Position numbers and translations under genes: made by a program. From Saururus chinensis (taxonomy: Eukaryota; Streptophyta; Magnoliopsida; Piperales; Saururaceae): a stretch of DNA of 64,000 bases. This document shows, one piece after another, positions 10,302 through 22,985 of the stretch (position 1 is the first letter of the stretch; every line of letters begins with the position of its first letter). The notes under the pieces were generated by a model that worked only from the letters and a program-made list of their open reading frames with translations, was not told the origin of the DNA and ran no database searches. Location of the stretch: positions 16,867,893 to 16,931,892 of the forward strand of contig CP141149.1 of assembly GCA_035235625.1 (NCBI GenBank), given 5' to 3'.

Positions 10302-13141
10302 TCACCCAGCCAAAACACGTCCAACAGCATCACCAAAGGTGCCATTCCCTATCATCCTTTCGCTTTGCCGCCTAGTAGAATTTGTACCAGAAATAGCCTC
10401 CCCAACCTCGGCCTTGCAAAGAGGGCATGATGCATTTATTTTTAGCCATTTATCCACACATGCTACATGAAAGAAATGAGCACATGGCAGTTCACGCAGT
10501 TCATCATTGTCCCCATATTTTGCTAAGCAAATGCAGCACACCTATGATGTATCAAACAATGTTTATCAGCACTTTTGGAAAATGGAAAAGACATCTATAA
10601 ATAAAAGGTATAAAAAAATATATCAACAAATAGACATGCATATTATTGTCTAAAAGTTGTTCAAATTCAATGCAATAAAAGAAGCGGAGTATATCAGCAG
10701 TCATTTCTAAGGCCTACACGTCTAACAAAAAATATCTAATAACATCCTACAAATTTTTCCTACTAACACTAGTTACTGACAGAATAAATCAAATCATATC
10801 CTCTTAATTAAGGTTCGTGATATTCGATGTATACAGATACATAAAATCCAGCTAATAAAGTAATAATTAAACATTGGTAGAAAACTTAATATTTTGAGAC
10901 AAACAAGGATTTGAATTGATATCATTTTCAGCCACTATGACATAAATAAGTCAACAGGGCTAGCTCTTAAAGATTTTTAAAGATATTAACTTAGCTCAAC
11001 TGCGCAAACATGCTTATCTAACATATTTGCCTCGATAAATGAGGATCACCACTCCATTTTTACTATATGAATCATTCCTTCAACAATGTAAGATCCACTA
11101 AGAGGGAAAGTCAGATTACAACGTACATGTCTTTTTGTCGGTAGCATAACCAAAGTTTAACAAGACAAAAGGATCTCCCCACATATGTTGTCGCATGAAA
11201 TACATAGATTTTACAACTTACATTAAATGAAATATGCAGAGAGATTGTCATACTTACAGCATCTTCCCCTGATATTACCCTTTCTTTGTCAGTCCCAGCA
11301 GCCAAGATCCCACCCTCACCAGCACTTTCCGAGTTGATTTCATTTTCCTCCCCACTTCCACCTCTCTTTAACTTGAACTTGTATGTGGGAAGTGCATCAA
11401 TTGTTTCCGGAGTTGCTCCTCTGATTTGACCCAGATCCTCTCTAAGACCTAGTAATGAGATAATACAGGGCAAGCAACAACAGATGGTTGCACAACATAT
11501 AAACGGCATAGCATACCCAATGCAGCTGAATGTAAGAAACACTAAACATAATCTGCACACACACAATGGAAACTTTCTATTAGATGACATTATAAGTGGT
11601 ATAGTAGGACAAATTGCGTAAAAATCATCACCTGTACAAATTTGGAGCATCAGCAACAGAAGTGTGCCCGCCAAATATCCACACATTACCAACGACAAAC
11701 CATACAGCAAAGAAGCAGTCTAATGCCATTTTAAAGTGGTCCACTAACACGTTAAGCCTGTACAACACCCTGTTCGATTAAGATTTATAATTAAAAAACT
11801 ACAAATAAAATATAATCATATAAATGTAAGGAAAGTAATAACCAGAGGTCCATACAATTATCAATGAAAAATATATTTTACATAATAATTATTAATTAAT
11901 TTGTTCTTTGTTGTCTGTATTTGAATCAGAAGTTCAAAATCCCAATATTTGGAAAAATATTTGCAAGCAAGTAACCAAGATGACAGTTGACAAATGATTT
12001 CAGTCAAATATCAAGTTTTGCTCTTAAGATATGAAAGTGTTACAAATATTTTGGGCTTAATATTTCTCACCTGAAAATCGTTCCTCATTATTCTGTTCTT
12101 TCAGAAAACGATTTACTAATACTTAAAGATGTACCTCAAGTATTATAAACAAGAAATGATGAGAACTACTCATACATAATTTTCATGTTTCAAATGAATT
12201 TGAAAAAATATGCTAGGTACTGATTTCCAGAAGTTACATGAATGAACCATCTTTTTCGAATACAGCTACAAAAATATTTATATCCAGGAAATGTGACGTA
12301 CGGTACAATATAAATCTCCTATAGCTTCTAAGATGCATATGGCTCACAAACTGAGTACCATAGGAAAAAAACCATAATGTTGAGGGGCTTGACATAAAGA
12401 TATAGATAAAAACTGACGTAATGATACAATCAATAACTATATTTAACAAGCTAAAAACAACACATACCTAGCATTTATAGTTGCTGATCGCAACCATCTT
12501 CTACCTGCCATATGGCGCTGCCCTTCTGCCTGACCGCGTGGGATTGAGATAGAGATATATGCTGATTCAGATGAAGGACTATGTTGGGAATTACTTTGAC
12601 GCATATTTGTGGTTTCTTGCTCAGAACCCTGATTGTTTCTATGGATATATCGCCAATAAAGTAGTGGAAGGGTAGCCACACATCCTGCTGCATAACCCAC
12701 AATCCAAGCAAACAAAGGGGCTTGTGGAGTCTCGTGCCTGGATAAGGACAAGACAACAATAGAAGCAATAATCTGACATAAGGTGACAACGAGCTCAAAT
12801 GAAATCCACAACCCAGAGTTCAACGGACTTCTACGACGGCGATTGTAATTATCCCCACTTCTTCTCATTAAGTTACCACGTGAGTTAGCAGCAGTGGTAG
12901 AGGATGATGGTTGAGAGACTGGCACATGTATGCCACTAGAAAGCTCCTCTTCATGATTTATCGTCCCAGGATGAGGAGGTAGGTCAACATGAGAACCAGA
13001 AGAAGAAGCAACACTCTCTCTAGGAATATCAATAGTGTACTCATGCTCCCTATCCAAGGTGTTGGCTTTGGGTTGCTCCATCAGTAAAGGATGCTTATCT
13101 GTTTGTGTATCACCTTGTGCATCCAGTGAGGGAACAGCCAT
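10302..13141 (-). CDS. Membrane-anchored RING-H2 E3 ubiquitin ligase (At1g12760/At4g11680-like), 444 aa
   Basis: There are four exons on the minus strand: 13141-12468, 11757-11632, 11552-11258 and 10541-10302. All introns are GT..AG and the 1335-nt sum is in frame, ending in TGA. The start [10 protein letters not shown] was chosen over an in-frame ATG 19 codons upstream. The N-terminus is polar and acidic, followed by a basic RRRRS near residue 101. Predicted membrane segments lie at about 111-133 and 142-163, and more lie in exons 2 and 3 ([17 protein letters not shown] and a Cys-rich [10 protein letters not shown] stretch). The C-terminal RING-H2 (C3H2C3) starts near residue 367: [18 protein letters not shown], with every ligand present. 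This family transfers ubiquitin from E2 to substrates at endomembranes; its substrates are unknown. The gene appears intact. Confidence 0.92.
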
Positions 13142-14345
13142 CAAAGTCCACCAACAAGTTAGAGTAGAAGAAAAACATAGGAGAGTAGATGATTTCACAC
13201 TTCTCTAATAAGCCCCGCCAGCAAATGAGTCTTGGTTTCCCAATAAAATAAGGAATCAAACTCTAAATCAAGCAAACCAAAGTTTCGCTCAATAACCCAT
13301 AAATATTAAGAAGACCAACTTCTGTAAGTTGGCTTTATTCCTCCGTTACTGATGGAAGTGTAAAGTTTCCTGAAAGAATATAAATCAGACCACCATTCAC
13401 AACAATGCAAATTGCCTCTTCCAAACCACCATAAGATTGCCAAACCACCTTCAATAAATAGCTAATTCCCTGACAATAATGCACCTAACATACGAACAAA
13501 CTATTATGAACAACGTGTTGATTCACGTAATGCAAACATACAAATTTAGCCAAAAAATTGTGCATGTTGGGTGGGGGGAGAGGTTGAAGTGAACACAATA
13601 AATTTAGAAGAGAGAAAGGGCAGAGGTAATTCGGAAAAGCATATAAATAAGTCCTGAGAGTGCTTCTTAATTAACCGTTTTAAGCAACACTCTGTCATGG
13701 CTTTAAAACATGAAACACAATTTCCTGCTATATGATCAACAAGGTCAACACAGCATGCGCCTCAAATACGTCAAAATCCTCCCAATCACGGCGAACGATC
13801 AAGCAAAATCAACCTCAAGACGCAAAATAACTAAAAACCCACATCCAATTTCGCGCCAAAACAACAAAAACCACGTCCCATCTTTGGCTTTCCGTGAACA
13901 CCGATCATAAACCATACCCCAATTCACACGCAAAGAGGGGAAAAAAGGAATATTGACAAAAATTGCACCATTAACCCAGCTGGAAACGGGTCAAAGCTCC
14001 CAAATCAAGCGCCCAAATCACTTGGCGCCCATCAGATTCCCGAACCAATTCCAATCGAAACCGTTCGAAAACAGGTGAAAACCCTAAGAATCAGAAAGAA
14101 GCAGTTGATGCACTCCGAGGTGAATGCAAGAACATGCTCACCGAATTCTCGCCCATCCGCACGCCATGAATGCCGAATTGGAGGATCAAAATCGGAGAAT
14201 TTGAGACTGTCATCCAATTTCGTCCATGCTTTGGGATGATTGAGAGGAGCACCTCCACCTTCCTTCAGAATCGCATGAAGAAAGAATCTGAGATTGGACT
14301 TGTGAGAAAAGATGTCAATCACCAGACCCCACAAAATTAAGGCCA
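13142..14345 (-). promoter_or_regulatory. Probable 5' leader with a leader intron, and promoter, of the RING-H2 gene
   Basis: No other gene is seen here. On the minus strand, a GC-richer block from about 14340 to 14142 ends in TTCG followed by GTGAGCAT, a good splice donor. This fits a 5' UTR exon followed by a leader intron of about 0.9 kb. Frames open in this block carry no known motif. This is inference from position and splice signal only. Confidence 0.35.
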
Positions 14346-15826
14346 ATCAATCTGTTCAGGTGGCCCCCATTTTTTTGTGGGGTCTTAACTTTACCCATCA
14401 AGCCGGGCCCACAGCTGCCGTGACTATACATTCTCCTTAAAAAAAATAGGGAGCTTTTATCTTTTAAAACTTTTTCACATGTACTTCTTTGGGTCTTTTA
14501 AATACGATGCGGGGAAGCCTTTGATCATGATCTCATGGCTAGCACTGCATGTGGGCTGGGCCTCAATGGGCCGCCCAGGCTAAAAAATTATCTTGATATG
14601 GCTACCACCTTGTATGCGGGTCCAGGCAAGCGTTGCCGGGCTTTGGGCTTTTTTCTTTTTATATTCTATACGAGTATTATTTAAAATAGACTTTAACCAT
14701 TAAGGGAGCATTCAATTTAGCCTTTTGGGTTGGGACCTTCGGTGTAATTTTAGATGTTTTGCCCCTCTTAAATCGGCAATTTTCCCCTTCAATTTTTTTC
14801 TTATTTTGGGTCGGCCAGCGGGGCTATGTGTTACAACAGGCCTAAACTATTCACGCCTGAGCCCACTTTCAGGCTGAGGTAGGTTTAATTTCTCAACCTA
14901 ACCCTTCAAACCTGCCCACTTCCTCTCCCTTCTTCATCCTCTTCATTGGCCACAAAGTGTGTGATTTCTCCAGTTCTCATCTTCCTCTTTTGTACTTATT
15001 AATTTTAATTTATTAAATTTGGCTGATGTGTTGTATATTTTCCTTGTTACATTATTCTAACCCCCCATTATGCAATAATTTTTTTTCTAAGCTTGCTTTA
15101 TAGCTTTTTTGGTGATTTAAGATGTAAAATATGAAGTTTAGCTCATATGATGTCCGCTGAAGTCACACCTGGGCTGGCTACTGAGAATTTAGAACATAAC
15201 AACACCAAAAGAAGACCCTACAAATTCTAGAAGATGTATGAACATTTGGGCAAAATGCATAGATGTCTCAGTCTATTGCATTGCCGTTTATGAAGAAGAA
15301 AATCAAGCCTAAATCAGCATAGATATTTCAACCACATTGTTATTTTCTTACTACAAAAATGTTTAAATTCTCAATATTATTGTATATTAGATCTATTGTG
15401 AGTTGAGTTATCTATGTTGTAAGCTGTTGGGATTAACTTGTTAATTTGTTAAGGTAAAATGATTGAAGAGTGAAGTTAGAAAAAACTTTTATATTAGGTC
15501 TATTTCGGCCTGAAAGCCCATGGCCTGACCTATGCCTATCTAAATTTAGGGTTGGGCCATATTTTTGGCCCTGGCTCTGATACTGGGTTGGGCCTTGCAA
15601 TTTTTTTTGGGTCTAGGCCCGGGTCTGCCCATGGCCCTCTTGAAACCCTATACATAATAATCAAGGTAGACGACTTTAAATTAAACAATTGCTTCCTTAA
15701 TTTAACAACCATTATATTATGATCTTATGGCTTACATAGGCTGAATGCATATTTTTGTAAAAAAATATGTCATATGTTAGGTTAATTGATTAATTTCTTT
15801 ATCAAAACTATGTCAGAAACCTTAAG
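14346..15826. mobile_element. Transposon debris with hAT-like GC-rich terminus near 15480-15650
   Basis: The stretch before 15650 (GGGCCATA..GGGTTGGGCC..GGGTCTAGGCCCGGG..GAAACCCTA) resembles the right terminus of plant hAT elements. Similar GGGCTGGGCC / GGGCCGCCCAGGC sequence occurs near 14555-14580. Matching TSDs were not found, so the borders are uncertain. No gene is visible. Confidence 0.4.
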
Positions 15827-18800
15827 TGTAATATCCCGGATTTTCCTAGGTTTCAAAAATTAAATACATAGAAAATAGGGTGTTTGACCTATTGATATTA
15901 TTAGTCAAATAACTTTATCTCTAGATAGAATTTGTGGCTTAAACATATATAGTTAGAAAGTAGATAGAAAGAGCTTCGAAACGTTACCAAGAATGCATGA
16001 ATCGGAGTTCAGATGAGGGAGATACGACTGTTTGAAATTGAACATATCGTATAGGGCTAGTTTACCCGATTTAAATGTGTATTTGGACCATTTAAGTCAT
16101 TTTGCGGGCCCGGTTGTTTAAAGTTCCAAAATTTATTTTTAGACGTCTAATTAAGTTGCCTAAGTTAGGAGGTTTGACCCAACTTCTAAGGGGATTAGGA
16201 ACCCTAATCCCCATGCTTATAAAAAGGATGCTTAGGGCACAATTAGGGGGTCTTTGACCGATGGGAGGAGAGAAGGTGGTGGACGGCGAGGCTCCAGCGG
16301 TGGTGGATCGACAACAAATTGGCGATTAAGATAAGATCGTTGTCATTGTCTTCGAGGGAAGATTAATGAAGGTTTTATTAAATAAATTTGAATAAAAATT
16401 AGATTTCTACAATGCGTAATTTACATGAATAGTGATTGCAGAAATCATTGTTCTGTAATTTCGTTAAACACAATAGGTTTTTTGTAACTTCCTCCGCTCA
16501 CCAGCCAACGACAGCTTCTAATGGGCCAGGCTCCAGCACGCGGCTACCACCAAGTAGACCACTAGACTAGTGCAGAAAAAAAACACTAGTCGCGCCACCC
16601 TTGTTCGAGCTAGCCCTGGCCGCGCTGGCTTTGCCGCTTTGTTTAAAAAAGGGGGGCTGCTTCTGCCCCGGCCAGCCACCGGGGTCAGTGGGGCCAGGCC
16701 AATCTGGTAGCAATCCAATGAGGCCCAGCCCCGCCGCGCTGTGGTAACTGGAGACGGTGCTGCTAGCCGATCTTAGGGAAGACGACCTGCAATGCGGGTC
16801 ATCATGCCTTGGACCAAGTCAGGTAACCCAATTCGGTTCGATCCGACTCATTAAAAAAACAAACACATAATATACCGACCGAATTGGGTTTGGTTCAGTA
16901 GGTTAAAATAGTCAAAAAAATGTGGAAAAAATTATAAACAACCATGAGAGCATGAAGGGTGCCTTGAAAAAGTTTCAGATTGAGGAAAAATCCCAGATTC
17001 TTTTAAATGACCAATTTACCCTTGTGAGTTGAAGGGTAGAATAATAATTAATGACCAAACTTAGGGGCCCCAGTTCAAGGGCCTATGAGTGGATTCTAAA
17101 ATTAAGAAAAATCTCAATGAGATGTTAATGTGTATCCTAAATTTGGATCAAGCCATAAGTTAGGGAAAAATTCCCAATAAATCGAAATTTGAATGTTTCG
17201 CCCCTAGGGTTAAGGTAAGACAATTAATTGAACCGGCGGGGCGGGGGGGGGGGGGGTTGAAGGGGTTTACAACCCCGTTAAATGGCAAGAAAATTACCTC
17301 AAGTTCATAACGTCAAGGACTACCCCTAAGATTAGTTTTGGACCCATTAGGATTTAGGGAAGTCCTGAACAAAAAGACAAAAATACCCCTATGTAGACCG
17401 GCTGCATTCGCGTGAATGGAATTAAGGGGCCAATATGGTAATGAAACCTTTAGAGAGGTTGACACTTACCCGAGAATGGAGAGGACCGTGTCTAATATTA
17501 TATAATTACTTTAATGCCATTTGGTACATTTTGGCTAGTTTTCATAAAGACTTAATCAGTTAACCCAAGGAGGGTTAGGGCACGAGAGCTCAAACATTTT
17601 TAATATCATTATCGAGTTTGATTCTTGATACTATGATTTGCTTAGACCTGTTGGGGTCTATATTGTTTATGTTGTTCTTTGTTTTAATGATTACTATTGT
17701 TGTGATGATAAGAATTTTTCATTAGCTTAAGATTAATGAAAGATTAATCAATGGGGTTAGATAGCTTTGGATTGGGCGAGAATACCTAATCAAGATAAAT
17801 ACTAAAATACCTCAGAGGGGTCTGGGACTAGTTCATAGAGTGAACAAAGCCTTTGACTTGACGATTTGCTTGGATTGATAAATCGATGGCAGTTTCGAGT
17901 TTTAAACCCTAGTCTAGAAGGGATTAATAGAGTTTGAGATAGTAATTTGAAATCCTGGCTTATTGATGAGTAAGATAGGGTTCAGAATGGTTTCCTAAGT
18001 TTTAGCTCTTTTGAGGAGTTGTTGATTTGACCGTGTAGTTGCATCTCCCTGTTGGAGGGAGCTCTGTGTGAGCTGGGCTCACTTCCGATCTAATGAGGAT
18101 CCTTTAGTGTACACGTATTTGGATTAGCTAACATCCTGCTTGGTTGTTTTTTCCCTCCACTTCTATTCAAGTGCAGTTATGGGTCATGCCCTTCCACTCC
18201 GGTCAAGTCTTTTATGGGCTAGGATAGGTGTGATACTTCCTGGTGGATTTCAGGGGCCTAGTCATTTCCAGGGTTTTCGTCATGGATTTACCTTTTAGGG
18301 TGGTCTATGGTGAGTGTATCATTTGTCACTTAGGTTAACATCTGATGAGTCTGTCATTAGGACTAGACAGGGATATTAATTATCGAATAATGGTTCGAGA
18401 GATAATTAATAACATTGTTTAATATTGCTTGTTTAATTAGAACAAGTGGAACGATTAAAGGACTTACATAAAATGTATGTTGGTTGAAAATACTTAAGTA
18501 TTGCATGTGTGGTGTTATGCTTCTTAGGATAATGCAGATTTTAGGAGAAACTACATATGGATCCCATATTGTTGGAAACATTGGAGATGTTGTCTGATGA
18601 GTACGTAGGCTACTAACATCGGGTGATGTTGGCCCGATCCGAAAAACATTAATTAATATTTTTGTTCTTTTGAGACACTTCTCCAAGGGGAGGAGATGCT
18701 TGGTTGTTGTTTGGTCTTATTTGTAGGTTCTTTAGAAGAGGACGTAGCGAGATCATAATGTCAGTGGGCAATTGAGGACGACATTGCACTAGTGGGATCT

Positions 18801-19103
18801 TGTTTCTTACTTCTACAATTAAGTAAGTAATTGTAATTACTAGCATGAGAGACAACTTTACTCGATTATTTATTTTCGGACAAATGACAGACTTGTACGT
18901 AGAGGGTTAACCTACTATTTATCGAATTTCGACACATGTAATAATATCATATGTTTTGATATTCATATTTGTGAACCCCAGTTATCATGTCCTGGATAAT
19001 TAATTGATTGATTTGTTTTGTATTTCAAAAAGGAAAAAATTTATTGTGATTTATTTTGTGTGTCCTTTATTTAAAAAGGGTATTAAAAATTTGGGTCATG
19101 ACA
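15827..19103 (+). mobile_element. Solo LTR (~3.3 kb) of a Ty3/Gypsy-like family
   Basis: It begins TGTAATATCCCGG and ends GGGTCATGACA (TG..CA). The flanking pentamers are TTAAG and TTATG (4 of 5 bases equal). A TATA-like CTTATAAAAAGG lies near 16216, after blocks (AAGAGCTT.GAAACG, GGAGTTCAGATGAG, TTTACCCGATTTAAA) also found at 35320-35440 in the Gypsy LTR. No primer-binding site follows the 3' end, so it is solo. A G-homopolymer run lies near 17245. Confidence 0.75.
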
Positions 19104-20603
19104 TTATGTACTTAGTCTTAAAATCTGATTAGATGTAATTGTGGTCGAGTAAGATTTAGAATTGATAGACATGAAAAATAGGAACAGACATATTCTTATG
19201 GCTAAAGACAGAAGACTAAAGGATGTTGATAGTTTTTTAAGATTATTTAGAACACATTAACATACTAAAATTACTTGGAGAAGTTTCAAAGGTTTCAGGG
19301 TAGAAAGGATAAAACTATAATTAAATAGTATAATTGATTGATCACCGGACAATATACTACATAAAATGATTGATCGGCACCTGAATTAGCCCTGTATAAA
19401 ATGAAGCCGAGAGTTATAGATCGATTGCTTCATTGACTAAAAGATTGCTCAAGGTATCGCGTGTTTAGAAAATAGAAAACAATCAATCGTTGTCTGAAAC
19501 GATCGATCCCTAACGGTTCTAGTTGCCCTAAATAAGCCATTCCGTATTGAAATTTTATCCTTGTTAAAATAAAAATAAAAAACATTTTTGAGACCTATAT
19601 CAGAAATGACAAATTTGGACAGAGGAATACCTAGAAAAAATTAGAGAAAAATGGAGAGACCTTTGCTTATTATTTTCCTTGAGAATTTACATAGAGCTTG
19701 AAGAGAAGATAAATGGTGATTTCATGAAACTACCACGACTAAAGAAGAGATTTTACACAAAAGTTTTCAAGAGGAGTTGCAGAAAATCTTAAATGAGATA
19801 TTGAAGAATCTAAAAGGCTAAAGTTAATACAGCAAGAGAAGCTTGTTGAAGGCTAGAAGAAGACAAAAATAAAGTAAGGATGAAGAAAAGTTTCAAGAGC
19901 TTGAGCGATAAGACTTTAAGACCAACAACTACAAGAATTTTTGGAGATATAAATAAAAAGAGTTTATTTCAGAGTCGAAACAAAGGTTGATGGTTTGTTT
20001 CTGTTATGTAATTACATTGCTTACTAGTAGTTCATTGATTTGATTGCTTGTTAGAACTGCTATGATTTTTTACCCGAGTTTGGATTTTCCACGTTAAAGT
20101 ATTGTGTGATAATGTGTGGATTGAATGCTTTATGCTTGATGTTTAATAAGTTGATTAATCATAAGTGCACATAAAGAATAGTCTCATTGTTTCCGCTTTA
20201 TAAGAAAACTATGCATAAAATGTCATATCTTGTAGTCTTTATCTTTGTTAGATAATTGGACTATGAGTAATATGGTGATCTGCTAGGTTGATTGGACGGA
20301 TATTAAACACATAAGTGGTAGCTGAGGTTTATTTATTGATAATTTGATTTTGCTCCATGATATTAATCTAATTTAGCATGTTAGTGTATCATTATCTTGC
20401 TTAATCTTCCTATAGTTTGATTTCTTGTGCTAGATAACTTATGTTAGGGTTTGAGTTCTCAATTTTGCATAGTTTACTTGTTTTTATCTTAGAATTACTT
20501 TTTTAAACTTGCTGATTTGTGTGCCTAGATTTTTAGTTGTTTCTCTTATAATTTTCCTTGCTTAAAGTGTGTTGCTTGGGTGATTTTTGTTCGATTTAAA
20601 TCA
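19104..20603 (+). other. Non-coding leader/LTR-like sequence before Copia gag
   Basis: No ORF or motif was seen. From its position it is probably the 5' LTR or leader of the Copia element, but no clear LTR border or primer-binding site was found. A cluster of GATCGAT-type words lies at 19340-19510. Confidence 0.35.
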
Positions 20604-22224
20604 ATGATTGGTTCAAATAACTCAACGAATGATCATAGGGATTTGGGTAATCCAATAAATCGTCCACCCTTGTTTGATGGCCAAATTTTCTCAAATTGGA
20701 AAAATAGGATAAGAGCTTTTATTTAAGCGATTGATGGGAATGCCTGAAAATAGGTGATTAAAGGTTGGAATCCTCCAATGACTAAAATAAGAGAGGAAAT
20801 TCAATCCTAAAAAGTGAAAGTGAATGTGATGAGAATGAGATAAATCTTGCAAATGAAAATTGTAAAGCTCTTAGCGCGTTGTTCAATGTCGTAGGAAAAT
20901 CACAATACATGTTGATTTCTAATTGCATATCTACCAAGGTTGCATGGAAAAAATTAGTAAAATATAATAAGAGAACTAAGTCTGTTAAAGTGTCTAGGCT
21001 ACAAATGCTTACCCTAGAGTTTGAAAATATGATAATAAGTGAAGAATTGACTATTTAGGAATACTATGCAAAGATTTCAGACATAGTAAAAACATGTAGT
21101 TTAATTAGGGGAGCTTATACTTGATTACCTTGTTATGAGGAAGCTATTAACTTGTCCTCTAAATTCAAAATTAAGGTTACAACCATTAATGAATCTAAAA
21201 ATATAGACATCTAGATATTGAGGAGTTGGTTAGGAACTTTACAACTTTTGCGATGCAAGAAGTCATATGAGAACAAGAAATAGTTGTTTGAAAAGTCCAA
21301 GGGAAAACAGAATGTCCTAAAAGCATCTAAAAGAATTTCCAAGAAGAATGGAATCTTAAACACCTTAGAAGAATATGAAGAGTCTGAAAATGATGAACAA
21401 CTAATACTTTTATTGGCTAAAAACTTCAAAAAATTCATGAAAACTAAGAACTTTAGGTTTGGAAATCATGGTCAATATTTTGGGAAGAGAAAAAGGAGAT
21501 AAGAGAGATGAGAGGCAAAACAAACAAGACAAGAAGAATTTGAAATTTTTTGTGTAACAACCCATTTTTTTAGTACGTCTAACCTAAGGGGTGATGGGCC
21601 ATTATGTAATTTTGGTTAAGAATTAGGTGGTTTTAAAGGATAAAATCCTTATATATGGGTAGAGCTTGAAGTAACAAGCATAACAAATTGAATAATACGC
21701 GAAACGAACGTCAGGAGCAAAAGTTACGACCTCTAGAAATATGACACATTGGCAGGACCCACTTGAAAAGTGCAGGATAACCTACCAATGTGAGGTATAT
21801 TTTTGAAAGTCTTGTCGATACAAGTCCATCAATACCAAGATTGCGCAATTCTGACTTCGAGGTAGGAAGTAATTGCGTTTTGAAGTTGGGATATTATTTT
21901 ATTCAAATAATATGGAAAATGAATAAAATAAAATTACAACTCCTGTTGAACATGCGGCTTGTTCGCGATCGGACATGCGGAAGCTCGGCAGACACCACCA
22001 CATGCGCCATGCAAATTTCGCACCCACGTGCATGTGTGGTCTGCTCGCGGGTCTTCCCCTATAAATGGGGAACCCGTTAGTTTCCAGGGGGAGTTTTCTA
22101 TCCATTTTGAGTCTGATTTCCCCTGTTGAAGAGGTGTATGTAGTTAATTTGAGGATTTTCTACGCAATGGAAGTCTCCATTCTTTGAGTTGGTAACTCTA
22201 GAGGGGGGAAATGGCCCGAGGCAT

Positions 22225-22600
22225 GAGGAGGCTTTGTTTGACGTCCTCGGGCCAAAGAGAGATAAAAACGGTCCAAAATAAGAGGAGACTTTGTCCTCTG
22301 CCATCAGACAGCAATGAAGTGGTTAGGAATAAGGGAAGGCTCCATCCTCCGCTGATGGGCCACAAAGACGAGTTAGGGGAGGCTCTGTCTGCCACCTTTG
22401 GAAGTGTAGTGAAAGAAACATCCCCGAGTAGAGGGAGGTTTTGTTCACCACCTTCAAGCATGTAAAAAGATATACATATCTGGGTAAGGGGAGGTTTTGT
22501 CTGTCGCCTTCGCGCACAAAGAGATAGAAAAGCCTTGGGAAAGAGAAGGATTTGTCTGTTACCTTCAGGCACATTTTGGAGCAAGAGGAGGCTCCACCCA
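22225..22600 (+). repeat. Imperfect minisatellite, ~8 units of 42-57 bp, inside the solo LTR
   Basis: Units begin with (G/A)GGGAGG(C/T)T(T/C)TGT-like words near 22225, 22282, 22333, 22377, 22432, 22488, 22543 and 22585. Each continues with a CTGxCACCTTxG block. The repeat leaves several frames open (for example 163 codons on the minus strand), but these are repeat artefacts. Confidence 0.75.
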
Positions 22601-22779
22601 TCGACCACTGTCTCAGAAGGGGAGGATGCCCTAAAGGAAGGAGTAACTTCGAACGCTACTACTTCTAGAAATCTCAGGAGAGTAAGCATTTTTTACCTTT
22701 TTATTTAATTTATATATAAACAAATGTGTGTGCATCTTAAGTAGTTAATTTAAGATGCTAGATAAGATATATGGTTTAC

Positions 22780-22985
22780 TCTCATCTGATGTGTTCTAAT
22801 CTACTCTGTTTTAATTCAATCTGCTCTGATATGCTCTCTATTTGATTCGATATGATATGATATGATATGATCTAATCTGATATGATCTGATTTGTTCTTA
22901 TATGTTCTGTTCTGATTTGTTTTGATTTGATATATTCTGATATGATCTTATCAGCTTTGATGTGTTCTACTCTATTTTGTGAATA
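22780..22985 (+). repeat. Degenerate (TCTGATATGA)n-like simple repeat
   Basis: About 200 bp is built of TGATATGA, TGTTCT and TCTGAT words, including four consecutive GATAT steps near 22847-22870. Confidence 0.7.

Noticed and set aside
12475-12798. 107-codon minus-strand frame
   Set aside because: Shadow of exon 1 of the RING-H2 gene in another frame.
15827-19103. Full-length Gypsy element rather than solo LTR
   Set aside because: No gag/pol motif inside and no primer-binding site after the end; the sequence aligns in part with other LTRs only.
22198-22689. 163-codon minus-strand frame plus two overlapping frames
   Set aside because: It is open only because of the ~55-bp minisatellite inside a solo LTR; no start, domain or conservation signal.
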